Assembly: GCF_006381105.1 (NCBI RefSeq)
Contig: NZ_VDET01000008.1
Span: 327,048-364,064, forward strand
Direction of reading: 5' to 3'
Source of the DNA: Flavicella sediminum
GTDB taxonomy: Bacteria; Bacteroidota; Bacteroidia; Flavobacteriales; Flavobacteriaceae
Length of the DNA stretch: 37,017 bases
The notes beneath the pieces were generated by a model, which searched no databases, was not told the origin of the DNA, and saw only the letters and a list, made by a program, of their open reading frames with translations. This document shows, piece by piece, positions 23,801-30,858 of this stretch (position 1 is the stretch's first letter; every line of letters begins with the position of its first letter). A program made the position numbers and the translations under genes.

Positions 23801-25300
23801 AAGGAACGTTTATCGGAAACCTACGGAATTACCGTTTACCAAGAGCAAGTAATGTTACTTTCTCAAGATTTGGCAGGCTTTACCAAAGGTCAGGCCGATA
23901 CCCTGCGTAAGGCCATGGGTAAGAAACAAATTGCCGTTCTAGAAAAAATGAAACCGCTTTTTATCAGTCAAGCGGTTGAAAGAGGACATGAAGCGGAGCC
24001 TTTAGAGAAAATTTGGAAGGATTGGGAGGCCTTTGCATCCTATGCCTTTAATAAGTCGCACTCTACATGTTACGCTTGGATCGCCTATCAAACGGCCTAT
24101 TTAAAAGCACATTATCCTGCAGAATATATGGCAGCCGTTTTGTCTAATAATATGAGTGACATCAAACAGGTGGCCTTTTTTATGGAAGAGTGCAAGCGTG
24201 GAGGTTTAACGGTTTTAGGTCCCGATGTGAATGAATCGTATTTAAAATTCTCAGTAAATGATGAGGGTGCCATCCGATTTGGAATGGGAGCCATCAAAGG
24301 AGTTGGTGGAGCTGCTGTGGAAGAAATTATACGCGAACGAAAAGAAAATGGAAATTTCACTTCTATATTTGATGTGGTCAAACGAATTGATCTTCGATTG
24401 GCGGGTAAAAAAGCCGTAGAAGGATTGATTTTAGCAGGAGGTTTCGATTCTTTTACCAGAACACACAGAGCACAGTATTATATTACAGATGAAAAAAACA
24501 CGAACTTCTTAGAAAAATCATTGAAGTTTGGACATAAATACCAAGAGAGTCAAAATTCTTCTCAGGTTTCTTTGTTTGGTGAAGCTTCTGAAGTACAGTT
24601 TCCTGAACCAGATATTCCTACTTGTGAAAAATGGGGAACCATGGAGTTATTAGCCAAAGAAAAAGAAGTGACTGGAATGTATATTTCTGCACATCCTTTG
24701 GATGATTTTAAAAATGAATTGCGTTTTTGTAATTGTAAATTATCTGCTTTTAAAGGAGATATGACAAATTACGTTGGGCATAAGTTGAGTATTGGAGTAA
24801 TTGTTACCGCTGTTGAACATCGGGTTTCAAAAATGGGAAAAGGCTGGGCTACTTTTATTGTTGAAGATTATGGAGACAGTCATGAGTTCCGAATTTTTGG
24901 GAATGAGTATTTGCAATTCCGTCATTTTTTAGTGGTCAATTCTTTTCTATATATCAATGCTGTTCTTCAGCCGGGGTGGACGAATAAAGAAACAGGTGTT
25001 GTAGGGGAACCTCGACTAAAGTTTACAAACTTTATGTTGCTGCATGATGTTATGGATGATAAATGTGAAAAAATTACCATTCAAATGAATTCGACAGAAG
25101 TAAATGAAAAATACATCAACCATCTTCATGCGGTTTTGAAAGATTATCAAATAGCTGGAAAACAAAAATTAGCTTTCAATATTAGAGAAAGAAGAGAGAA
25201 AATAGATATTACAATGCCAAGTAGAACCATGAAAATTAATGCCAGTTCTGAGTTCTTTGCACGAATGGAAAAGGAAAATATTCGATTTAAAATTAATTAA
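20801..25300 (+). CDS. dnaE: DNA polymerase III alpha subunit with N-terminal proofreading exonuclease
   Basis: 1499 aa. Residues 1-225 form a DnaQ-like DEDD 3'-5' exonuclease (FDTETTGLP with the first Asp/Glu pair, QNVTFDVNIMGAEF, and HNATADVEATTRCF with the last His and Asp). A linker leads to the PHP domain at about 294 (FAHLHNHTQYS). The polymerase palm follows (PGRGSAAGSVAAY near 682; catalytic MPDIDIDFDD near 721), then the fingers, helix-hairpin-helix and an OB fold near 1325. The exonuclease fusion is usual in Bacteroidota (family knowledge). An Asp/Lys-rich stretch of about 30 residues near 145-175 (DSFDLDNYNFKAKQPSNRAM) looks like an insertion in the exonuclease. Replicative polymerase. 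No good consensus promoter; TATTTTTA at 20762-20769 is the best. Confidence 0.96.
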   Translation: MYLIFDTETTGLPKSYKAPMTDTDNWPRCIQIAWQLHDDFGRVLEHDNFMVKPEGFNIPFDSEKIHGISTELAEEQGISLIESLERFNRVLLKTKFLVGQNVTFDVNIMGAEFIRAGIQPNFKAFEFDSFDLDNYNFKAKQPSNRAMAIDDLKDQDKNALGILDTCTEATAQMCQIPGGRGGKFKLPTLTELHEYLFAVGFGEAHNATADVEATTRCFFELIRLEKFEQEQLQAAPDYFIEFKKINPDPIQVIGLKHLNLKQESDKIRKRQSSQEAAQGKGINIKESRKKLEDATFAHLHNHTQYSILQSTIEIGALVSEAGKYNMSAVAMTDTGNMMASFHFTNAVAGYNKGIAAKRQEAEEKGEPFDQKELVPIVGCEFNVCENHTDKTKKDNGNQVVLLAKNRNGYQNLAKMSSTAFVDGFYYVPRIDRKIVEQYKEDVIVLTGNLYGEIPSKILNVGEKQAEEALIWWKEQFGDDLYIELMRHGQEDENVVNKVLLRFAEQYNVKTVATNNTFYIKQEDANAHDILLCVKDGEKQATPIGRGRGYRYGLPNDQYYFKSQEEMKELFVDVPEAILNIEDLVSKITPFTLASDVLLPAFDFPERFRDPKDLEDGGKRGENNFLAHLVYEGAKKRYEEITPEIKERLDLELDVIAKTGYPGYFLIVEDFIRAAREMGVSVGPGRGSAAGSVAAYCLWITNIDPIKYDLLFERFLNPERISMPDIDIDFDDEGRGRVIDYVIDKYGANQVAQIITYGTMAAKSSIRDTARVLDLPLFEADRVAKLIPGMKLKKIFGLSDKELSSKLRPEEVEMVNELKRISNGNDLTAETVNKARILEGSVRNTGIHACGVIITPDDITKYVPVSVAKDSDMYVTQFDNSVVEDAGLLKMDFLGLKTLTLIKHTCKIVKARHNVDLDPESFPIDDLKTYELFQRGETVGIFQYESPGMQKYMKELKPTVFADLIAMNALYRPGPIEYIPSFINRKHGIEEIVYDLPAPEMKERLSETYGITVYQEQVMLLSQDLAGFTKGQADTLRKAMGKKQIAVLEKMKPLFISQAVERGHEAEPLEKIWKDWEAFASYAFNKSHSTCYAWIAYQTAYLKAHYPAEYMAAVLSNNMSDIKQVAFFMEECKRGGLTVLGPDVNESYLKFSVNDEGAIRFGMGAIKGVGGAAVEEIIRERKENGNFTSIFDVVKRIDLRLAGKKAVEGLILAGGFDSFTRTHRAQYYITDEKNTNFLEKSLKFGHKYQESQNSSQVSLFGEASEVQFPEPDIPTCEKWGTMELLAKEKEVTGMYISAHPLDDFKNELRFCNCKLSAFKGDMTNYVGHKLSIGVIVTAVEHRVSKMGKGWATFIVEDYGDSHEFRIFGNEYLQFRHFLVVNSFLYINAVLQPGWTNKETGVVGEPRLKFTNFMLLHDVMDDKCEKITIQMNSTEVNEKYINHLHAVLKDYQIAGKQKLAFNIRERREKIDITMPSRTMKINASSEFFARMEKENIRFKIN

Positions 25301-25337
25301 TTTTTAGCGGCATTGAATTCTTTTTTAGAATAGATTA

Positions 25338-25423
25338 CAACACTCAACACTCAACACTCAACACTCAACACTCAACACTCAACACTCAACACTCAACACT
25401 CAACACTCAACACTCAACACTCA
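25338..25423. repeat. Perfect heptamer array, 12.3 copies (AACACTC), running to the hemW start
   Basis: 86 bases of the exact unit CAACACT, ending two bases before the hemW ATG. The array fills the position where a ribosome-binding region would be; the only bases between it and the ATG are GA. The plus strand contains no G, so the hemW leader transcript cannot form internal G-C pairs. All plus-strand frames are open through the array, but the hemW frame has no ATG, GTG or TTG upstream of 25426 back to its in-frame TAA at 25294. Confidence 0.97.
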
Positions 25424-25425
25424 GA

Positions 25426-26550
25426 ATGGCCGGAATTTATATTCATATCCCTTTTTGCAAGCAAGCTTGTCATTATTGTGATTTTCATTTTTCTACATCA
25501 CTAAAATATAAAAGGGAGGTGTTAAAAGCCATGCATAAAGAATTGCAATTACGTGCTGAAGAGTTAAAGGGTGAAATTGTAGAGACTATTTATTTTGGAG
25601 GCGGCACACCTAGTTTATTGAGTATCTCTGAAATTGAATCTTTTTTAGCTTGTATTTCAAAAAACTTCAAAGTTTCAAAACATCCTGAAATAACTTTAGA
25701 GGCAAATCCTGATGATTTGAATGAAGAGAAAATCAAAGCACTTTCGTTAACAAGAGTAAATCGATTAAGTATTGGAATTCAATCTTTTTTTGAAGAAGAT
25801 TTAAAGATGATGAACAGAGCTCATAGTGCTCAGGAGTCGGAAAAATGCTTGGCCATTGCTACAAAATATTTTGATTTAATCACTATCGATTTGATTTACG
25901 GGGTTCCGGGCTTGACAAATGAACGTTGGAAACAAAATTTACAAAAAGCCTTCGATTATAAAATAGCGCATATTTCTAGTTATGCTCTAACCGTTGAAGA
26001 AAAGACAGCCTTGGCTAGTTTTATAAAAAACAAAACCTATCCGTCTTTGGATGAGAATTTAGCGCTAGAACATTTTAATACTTTGGTTTCAGAAACTGAA
26101 AAAAATGGTTTTGAGCAGTATGAAATTTCTAATTTCGCCAAAAAAGGAGCTTATTCTAAACACAATACCGCTTATTGGCAAGGTGTCGCCTATTTAGGCG
26201 TTGGTCCTTCTGCTCATTCTTTTATAAAAAATAGAAGAGCTTGGAACATCGCTAACAATGCAAAATATTTAAGGGCCTTACAGCAAAACACCTTGGCTTT
26301 GGAAATAGAAGATTTGTCGCTAACAGATCGGTACAATGAATACATAATGACGGGTTTAAGAACCGTATTTGGGGTTTCTTTGGAAAATGTAAAAAATCGT
26401 TTTGGAGAGAAGTATTTTGAGTATTTACAAGAAGGTGTTGCTGTGTTTTTAAGAGAAGAAACAGTAGTTGTAGAAGAAGGTATTTTAAAAACAACACAAA
26501 AAGGAAAATTCTTGGCAGATGGTATTGCTGCTGAGCTGTTTTATGTGTAG
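25426..26550 (+). CDS. hemW: Radical SAM haem chaperone HemW
   Basis: 374 aa. The radical-SAM cluster motif is CKQACHYC (Cys11, Cys15, Cys18) in YIHIPFCKQACHYCDFHF, with GGGTPSLL near 65. A HemW/HemN C-terminal domain follows (RYNEYIMTGLRTVFGVSLE near 300). The length and lack of the HemN N-terminal extension favour HemW, which binds haem and delivers it to proteins, over true oxygen-independent coproporphyrinogen dehydrogenase; old annotations confuse the two. ATG 25426 is the first possible start and abuts a heptamer array. It is 125 bases after dnaE and no promoter is obvious, so read-through from dnaE is possible. Confidence 0.92.
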   Translation: MAGIYIHIPFCKQACHYCDFHFSTSLKYKREVLKAMHKELQLRAEELKGEIVETIYFGGGTPSLLSISEIESFLACISKNFKVSKHPEITLEANPDDLNEEKIKALSLTRVNRLSIGIQSFFEEDLKMMNRAHSAQESEKCLAIATKYFDLITIDLIYGVPGLTNERWKQNLQKAFDYKIAHISSYALTVEEKTALASFIKNKTYPSLDENLALEHFNTLVSETEKNGFEQYEISNFAKKGAYSKHNTAYWQGVAYLGVGPSAHSFIKNRRAWNIANNAKYLRALQQNTLALEIEDLSLTDRYNEYIMTGLRTVFGVSLENVKNRFGEKYFEYLQEGVAVFLREETVVVEEGILKTTQKGKFLADGIAAELFYV

Positions 26551-26591
26551 TTTTAGACTTTAGAATTTCAGTTGAATAATTAAAAACATAT

Positions 26592-27137
26592 ATGATGAAG
26601 AATTTATTTCAAAGATTAACTTTTACTTTATTATTCGGGCTAATGATTAGCTTGACATTCTCTTCTTGTAAAGATGAGGCTAAGGAAGCCTATACGGTTG
26701 AAATTTCTAAGGCAGATGCATTGTTTCAGGAGCAGAAATATGCCGATGCAAAAGCAATCTACTTAAAAGCTTCAAATTTGAAGAAAGATGCGGCGTATCC
26801 AAAAGAACAAATAAGCAAAATTGATGCATTATTGGTTAAGGAAAAAGAAGTTGAGCAGTCCAAAGCTGAGGTAGCGGAAGCTGAAGTTGCTCCGAAAATT
26901 GTGGAGGCACCAAAATCACAACCTTTTCATATTATAGTAGGCAGTTTTTCTGTACAAAAAAACGCTATTGGCTTTCAGAAAGAATGGTCTTCTAATGGCG
27001 AAAAAAGTACAATTGTTAAAAGTAGAGAAGGAAATTATTTAATAAGTGTTCAATCTTTTGAGACGATCACAAAAGCGTATAATTACCTTGAAAAAAGTAG
27101 TTTAAATGATGCTGCTTGGGTGTACAGAGTTAAGTAA
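26592..27137 (+). CDS. Lipoprotein with SPOR-like C-terminal domain
   Basis: 181 aa. A lipoprotein signal (FTLLFGLMISLTFSSC, lipidated Cys26) is followed by a TPR-like helical pair (about 36-85; KADALFQEQKYADAKAIYLKAS), an acidic linker (EVEQSKAEVAEAEVAPKIVE) and a SPOR-like domain (about 112-181; FHIIVGSFSVQKNAIGFQKEW, then AWVYRVK). SPOR domains bind denuded glycan strands of peptidoglycan, often at the division site, so an envelope role is likely. Two adjacent ATG codons are possible starts. It follows hemW by 41 bases. Confidence 0.82.
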   Translation: MMKNLFQRLTFTLLFGLMISLTFSSCKDEAKEAYTVEISKADALFQEQKYADAKAIYLKASNLKKDAAYPKEQISKIDALLVKEKEVEQSKAEVAEAEVAPKIVEAPKSQPFHIIVGSFSVQKNAIGFQKEWSSNGEKSTIVKSREGNYLISVQSFETITKAYNYLEKSSLNDAAWVYRVK

Positions 27138-27221
27138 AGAAAAAATAAATTAATAAAGGGGTTTCTATTTTGAGCAAAATTACTTGAAATGAGAGCCCTT
27201 TTCTTGTTTAATTGAATAGCT

Positions 27222-27578
27222 ATGAATATTGAAGAACTAAGAGCGTATTGTTTGTCGAAAGCCTATGTAACAGAGAGCTTTCCTTTTGATGAAAAGACTT
27301 TGGTTTTTAAAGTTGGCGGTAAAATGTTTGCATTAACAGGCTTAGAGAGATTTCCACCTGCTATAAATCTAAAATGCGATCCTGATTACGCATTGGAGTT
27401 GAGGGATGTATATGAAGCCATTCAGCCAGGTTTTCATATGAATAAAAAACATTGGAATACGATTTATTATCAAGATGAGGTTTCACCAACATTATTATTG
27501 AAGTTGGTGGATCATTCTTATGATCTTGTGGTAAAAAGCTTGACAAAGAAAGTGAAAACTGAGTTAGGTCTTATGTAA
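27222..27578 (+). CDS. MmcQ/YjbR-family protein
   Basis: 118 aa with the family hallmarks throughout: MNIEELRAYCLSKAYVTESFPFDEKTLVFKVGGKMFAL at the N-terminus, INLKCDPDYALELRD in the middle and GFHMNKKHWNTI near 69-80, ending with a YDLVVKSLTKK helix. The family has a CyaY-like DNA-binding fold and no settled cellular role. Complete. It is 84 bases after the SPOR gene with a weak partial inverted repeat between them (AAAGGG near 27159, CCCTTT near 27199), so it may be its own unit. Confidence 0.9.
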   Translation: MNIEELRAYCLSKAYVTESFPFDEKTLVFKVGGKMFALTGLERFPPAINLKCDPDYALELRDVYEAIQPGFHMNKKHWNTIYYQDEVSPTLLLKLVDHSYDLVVKSLTKKVKTELGLM

Positions 27579-27700
27579 TGTAAGTAATTCTACTTTTTAA
27601 CCTATGGTTTTTTCCATTCAACTAATTGTAATCAAATGTTTATTGGGTTGCCATGTATTTAAAGCTTATATTTAGACCTTAAATTATTAAAGGAAAGCAC

Positions 27701-28318
27701 GTGTTTTGGTACCATGAAGATTTAGAGCGCTTAGAAAAAGAAATATCAAACTTAGCCTACGATCCCAAACTTATTTTTTATGGAAGTTCTTCTATAAGAT
27801 TGTGGGATGAAATTACAACTATTTTTAAAGACTATAAACCTGTAAACTTAGGGTTTGGAGGTTCCACGTTAGCTGCCTGTACGTGGTTTTTTGAACGTGT
27901 TTTTGAAAACATAAAAAAGCCAGAATCCATTGTTATTTATGCAGGTGATAATGACTTAGGAGATGGCAGACATCCAGAGGAAGTTGTCCTTTTTTTTGAA
28001 AGCCTATTGGCGAAAATTCGAAAAAAATATGGAAACATTCCCTGTTCTTTTATAGCTATAAAACCTAGTATTAGCCGATGGCATTTGTCTGGCAGTATTC
28101 GATATACCAATAGCAATATCAAAGAACTTACTTTAATCGATAAAAATTTTCATTATATTAACGTGTATGATGCCATGCTCGATAAAAAAGGCTATCCTAT
28201 TGGTGCCTATTTTGTGGAAGATGGTTTGCATATGAGTGCGAAAGGTTATGCTTTATGGAAAAATATTTTGAAAGGGCATAAAGAAATATTACCAGAAAAA
28301 ATTCTAGTAAGTATGTGA
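27701..28318 (+). CDS. SGNH/GDSL-family hydrolase
   Basis: 205 aa. Block I is LIFYGSSSIRLW, with Ser30 the likely nucleophile where GDS would be. Block II is NLGFGGSTLA, block III is YAGDNDLGDG, and block V is DGLHMSAKGY (Asp174, His177). These are the oxyanion and triad positions of an esterase or acetylhydrolase acting on small esters or acyl-sugars. No signal peptide, so cytosolic. The start is GTG 27701, preceded by AAAGGAAAGCAC; an in-frame TAA 21 bases upstream leaves no ATG. The weak promoter is TTG at 27648-27650 and TATATTTA at 27667-27674. A second hydrolase follows after 46 bases. Confidence 0.87.
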   Translation: MFWYHEDLERLEKEISNLAYDPKLIFYGSSSIRLWDEITTIFKDYKPVNLGFGGSTLAACTWFFERVFENIKKPESIVIYAGDNDLGDGRHPEEVVLFFESLLAKIRKKYGNIPCSFIAIKPSISRWHLSGSIRYTNSNIKELTLIDKNFHYINVYDAMLDKKGYPIGAYFVEDGLHMSAKGYALWKNILKGHKEILPEKILVSM

Positions 28319-28364
28319 TTTATTTGAAGATGGCTTGCTAGGCTAAAATTAAAATGAAAAAGAC

Positions 28365-29093
28365 ATGAAACGAGAATACCACAAATGGTATAGTCCAAAT
28401 TTGGAACGAGATATGGAACTTTTGATCTTTGGTCACTCCGGAACCAAAGTATTATTTTTTCCTCCAAGGATGGGGCGTTTTTATGATTATGAAAATTGGC
28501 GTGTAATTGAAGCTCTTCAAAATAAAATTAATGCAGGTTATTTGCAATTGTATTGTATAGATAGTGTCGACTTGGAGTCGTTTTATAATAATTACAGTCA
28601 CCCTGGTTACCGAATTTATAGGCATACGCAATTTGAGAAGTATGTAATAAACGAAGTTGTTCCTTTAGCAAATCAAATTAATGAAAACCCTCACATGGTT
28701 GCTGCCGGTTGTAGCTTAGGAGCTTTTCATGCAGTAAACATTGCCATGCGCCATCCTTATTTATTTTGCAAAGTGGTAGGTATGAGTGGTCGTTATGATT
28801 TAACCGAATCCAAAGGTTATTTTCAAGATTTGTTAAGTGGTTATCACGATGAAAATGTGTATTTCAATATGCCAAATCAATACTTGAAAAATTTATCAGA
28901 TCCATATCTTATTGGACAGCTTCGTCAAATGGAAATTATTCTGGCTATCGGGAAAGAAGATTTGTTTTTAGCCAGTAATTTTTTGTTAAGTGGTATACTC
29001 AATGAAAAAGAAATTCCGCATCAACTATATGAATGGGATGAGGAAGCGCACAAAGCGTATTACTGGCGTAAAATGGTTCAGATATATTTGTAA
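28365..29093 (+). CDS. Putative alpha/beta-hydrolase esterase (esterase D-like)
   Basis: 242 aa. The nucleophile elbow is AAGCSLGAFHA with Ser117. The likely acid is in GKEDLFLAS (about Asp197), and the base is His229 in EEAHKAYYW. MELLIFGHSGTKVLFFPPRMGRFYDYENW at 17-45 holds an unusual oxyanion-side loop typical of a Bacteroidota group of the putative-esterase family. No signal peptide. Convergent with the M20 dipeptidase gene, four bases apart, and probably co-transcribed with the SGNH hydrolase before it. Substrate unknown; two serine hydrolases in one unit suggest a shared ester substrate. Confidence 0.83.
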   Translation: MKREYHKWYSPNLERDMELLIFGHSGTKVLFFPPRMGRFYDYENWRVIEALQNKINAGYLQLYCIDSVDLESFYNNYSHPGYRIYRHTQFEKYVINEVVPLANQINENPHMVAAGCSLGAFHAVNIAMRHPYLFCKVVGMSGRYDLTESKGYFQDLLSGYHDENVYFNMPNQYLKNLSDPYLIGQLRQMEIILAIGKEDLFLASNFLLSGILNEKEIPHQLYEWDEEAHKAYYWRKMVQIYL

Positions 29094-29097
29094 AATG

Positions 29098-30489
29098 TTA
29101 TTTCTTGCTGAGTTCAGTGAAATGTTTGTAAAATAATGGAATCGTTTCAATTCCTTTGAAGTAATTAAAAACACCAAAATGTTCATTTGGTGAATGAATC
29201 GCATCACTGTCCAAACCAAATCCCATTAAAATAGATTTGCTATTTAATTCATTCTCAAATAGGGCAACTATTGGAATACTCCCTCCAGATCGTTGAGGTA
29301 TAGGACTGTTTTCAAAAGTAGTTTCATAAGCCATTTTTGCCGCTCGGTAACCAATACTGTCAATTGGAGTAACATATGGGTGACCGCCATGATGGGAGCT
29401 TACTTCTACTTTTACGGATGCCGGGGCCAAACTTTTGAAATAGTTACTGAACAATTCAGAAATTTCAACATGATCTTGACCAGGAACTAATCGCATTGAA
29501 ATTTTAGCATGGGCTTTGGAAGGAATTACTGTTTTGGCGCCTTCACCTGCATAACCACCCCAAATACCATTAACGTCTAATGTCGGGCGAATTGAATTTC
29601 GTTCGTTGGTGGTATATCCGAGTTCTCCATGAACATCGTTCAAGTCTAAAGCGGCTTTGTATTCTTCTAAAGAAAAGGGGGCTTTAGCCATTTCTGCTCT
29701 TTCTTCAGTAGAAAGAATTTCCGCATTTTTGTAAAATCCAGGAATGGTAATGCTATTATTTTCATCATGCAATTTTGCTATCATTTGAGATAGAATATTG
29801 ATAGGATTGGCTACAGCTCCTCCGTACAAACCAGAATGTAAATCGCGATTAGGACCGGTAACCGTCACTTCCATATAGGACAATCCTCTTAAACCAGTAG
29901 TAATAGAAGGTTGCGTGTTAGAGATCATTCCAGTGTCAGATATCAAGATAATATCATTGCGTAATTTTTCTTTATGATTTTTAACAAACCATTCCAAGCT
30001 AGGAGAACCAATTTCTTCTTCACCTTCAATCATAAATTTGACATTGCAAGGCAATTCGTTATTGGCAATTAAATATTCTACCGCTTTTACGTGCATAAAC
30101 ATTTGACCTTTGTCATCACAAGCACCACGTGCAAAAATAGCCCCCTCTGGATGTGCTTCTGTTTTTTTTATGACTGGGTCAAAAGGTGGGCTGTTCCATA
30201 AATGAATAGGGTCAGCAGGCTGAACGTCATAGTGTCCGTAGACCAAAATTGTAGGTAAATCGGGGTTAATTAATTTTTCAGCATAAACAACTGGATATCC
30301 TGGCGTGTCACAAATTTCTACATTGTCGCAACCTATTTTTTCTAAAGAAGTCTTAATTAATGCGGCTGTGTCTAAAACATCTTGATAAAAAGCAGAATCT
30401 GCACTTACAGAAGGAATTTTTAAAAGTTCAAAAAGTTCATTTATAAATCTATCTTTATGATTATCAAGGTATTCTTTTCTGTTTTTCAT
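29098..30489 (-). CDS. M20-family dipeptidase
   Basis: 463 aa from ATG 30489, a di-zinc peptidase of the CNDP/carnosinase-like group. Catalytic residues are visible: VYGHYDVQP (His86, Asp88), RGACDDKGQ (bridging Asp125), EGEEEIGSPS (general base Glu158 and ligand Glu159), LISDTGM, and HSPNEHF near the end with the last His. The dimerisation or lid domain spans about 200-350 (TVTGPNRDLHSGLYGG). Cytosolic. The frame is open to 30513, but that start falls inside the -7 box at 30511-30518 and was rejected. It hydrolyses dipeptides; specificity cannot be told from sequence. Confidence 0.93.
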   Translation of the reverse strand: MKNRKEYLDNHKDRFINELFELLKIPSVSADSAFYQDVLDTAALIKTSLEKIGCDNVEICDTPGYPVVYAEKLINPDLPTILVYGHYDVQPADPIHLWNSPPFDPVIKKTEAHPEGAIFARGACDDKGQMFMHVKAVEYLIANNELPCNVKFMIEGEEEIGSPSLEWFVKNHKEKLRNDIILISDTGMISNTQPSITTGLRGLSYMEVTVTGPNRDLHSGLYGGAVANPINILSQMIAKLHDENNSITIPGFYKNAEILSTEERAEMAKAPFSLEEYKAALDLNDVHGELGYTTNERNSIRPTLDVNGIWGGYAGEGAKTVIPSKAHAKISMRLVPGQDHVEISELFSNYFKSLAPASVKVEVSSHHGGHPYVTPIDSIGYRAAKMAYETTFENSPIPQRSGGSIPIVALFENELNSKSILMGFGLDSDAIHSPNEHFGVFNYFKGIETIPLFYKHFTELSKK

Positions 30490-30510
30490 AGGGTGGGAAA
30501 ATTTGTTTCT

Positions 30511-30518
30511 CAAAAATA
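30511..30518 (-). promoter_or_regulatory. -7 element of the dipeptidase promoter
   Basis: The minus strand reads TATTTTTG. It is divergent from the tRNA promoter 21 bases away. A clear -33 TTG is lacking. It fixes the dipeptidase start at 30489. Confidence 0.6.
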
Positions 30519-30538
30519 AGAAAAAAGTTGAGAACTCC

Positions 30539-30568
30539 TTTGAAATATCGTTGGATTGTGTATATTTG
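30539..30568 (+). promoter_or_regulatory. tRNA-Leu promoter
   Basis: -33 TTTG at 30539-30542, an 18-base spacer and -7 TATATTTG at 30561-30568. This is one of the best consensus matches in the window. Transcription should begin near 30574, about 11 bases before the tRNA. Confidence 0.78.
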
Positions 30569-30584
30569 CATCCACAATAATAAA

Positions 30585-30666
30585 GCGGGCGTGGTGGAAT
30601 TGGTAGACACGCTAGACTTAGGATCTAGTGCCGCGAGGTGTGAGAGTTCGAGTCTCTCCGCCCGCA
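30585..30666 (+). tRNA. tRNA-Leu (anticodon UAG)
   Basis: 82 bases without encoded CCA. The acceptor stem GCGGGCG pairs with CGCCCGC (30659-30665), with discriminator A. The D-arm contains GGTAGAC. The anticodon stem CTAGA/TCTAG holds the loop CTTAGGA with anticodon TAG. A long variable arm (TGCCGCGAGGTGT region) marks a class II tRNA, and the T-arm is GAGAG-TTCGAGT-CTCTC. It decodes CUA and, depending on modification, other CUN codons. It has its own promoter and terminator and is a single-gene unit. Confidence 0.97.
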
Positions 30667-30675
30667 CTTTATTTG

Positions 30676-30707
30676 AAAGCCGAAATGGAAACATTTCGGC
30701 TTTTTTT
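30676..30707 (+). terminator. Terminator of tRNA-Leu
   Basis: A 12-bp perfect stem (AAAGCCGAAATG with CATTTCGGCTTT) closed by a GAAA tetraloop and a T run to 30707, ten bases after the tRNA end. Confidence 0.93.
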
Positions 30708-30805
30708 ATGCAAAATTTTTAGAAGAAAAGGGGGAGGGGGATCTTAATGTTATGGATACTCCAAACGACCTCTTGGACTGCAATTAAATAGCGAACCGCA
30801 AAGCA

Positions 30806-30840
30806 TAAAAAAGCCGAGATTTAAAATCTCGGCTTTTTTT
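30806..30840. terminator. Bidirectional terminator between tRNA-Leu and gldFG
   Basis: The stem AGCCGAGA/TCTCGGCT (extendable to 11 bp) has A6 before it and T7 after it, so it ends transcription in both directions. It lies 18 bases past the gldFG stop. It shares its AGCCGA core with the tRNA terminator at 30676-30707. Confidence 0.9.
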
Positions 30841-30858
30841 ATAATGGATTAAATAGAT

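Noticed and set aside
25338-25423. Coding of a heptapeptide-repeat N-terminus (NTQHSTL) for HemW
   Set aside because: The frame is open but has no ATG, GTG or TTG upstream of 25426, and HemW proteins start with the IYIHIPFC segment.
27138-27221. Terminator between the SPOR lipoprotein and YjbR genes
   Set aside because: AAAGGG and CCCTTT are complementary, but the stem is short, the loop is over 30 bases, and there is no clean T run.
30708-30805. Possible small RNA or gene between the two terminators after tRNA-Leu
   Set aside because: No promoter box, hairpin or open frame of note. It has a purine-rich GGGGGAGGGGG tract but nothing further.
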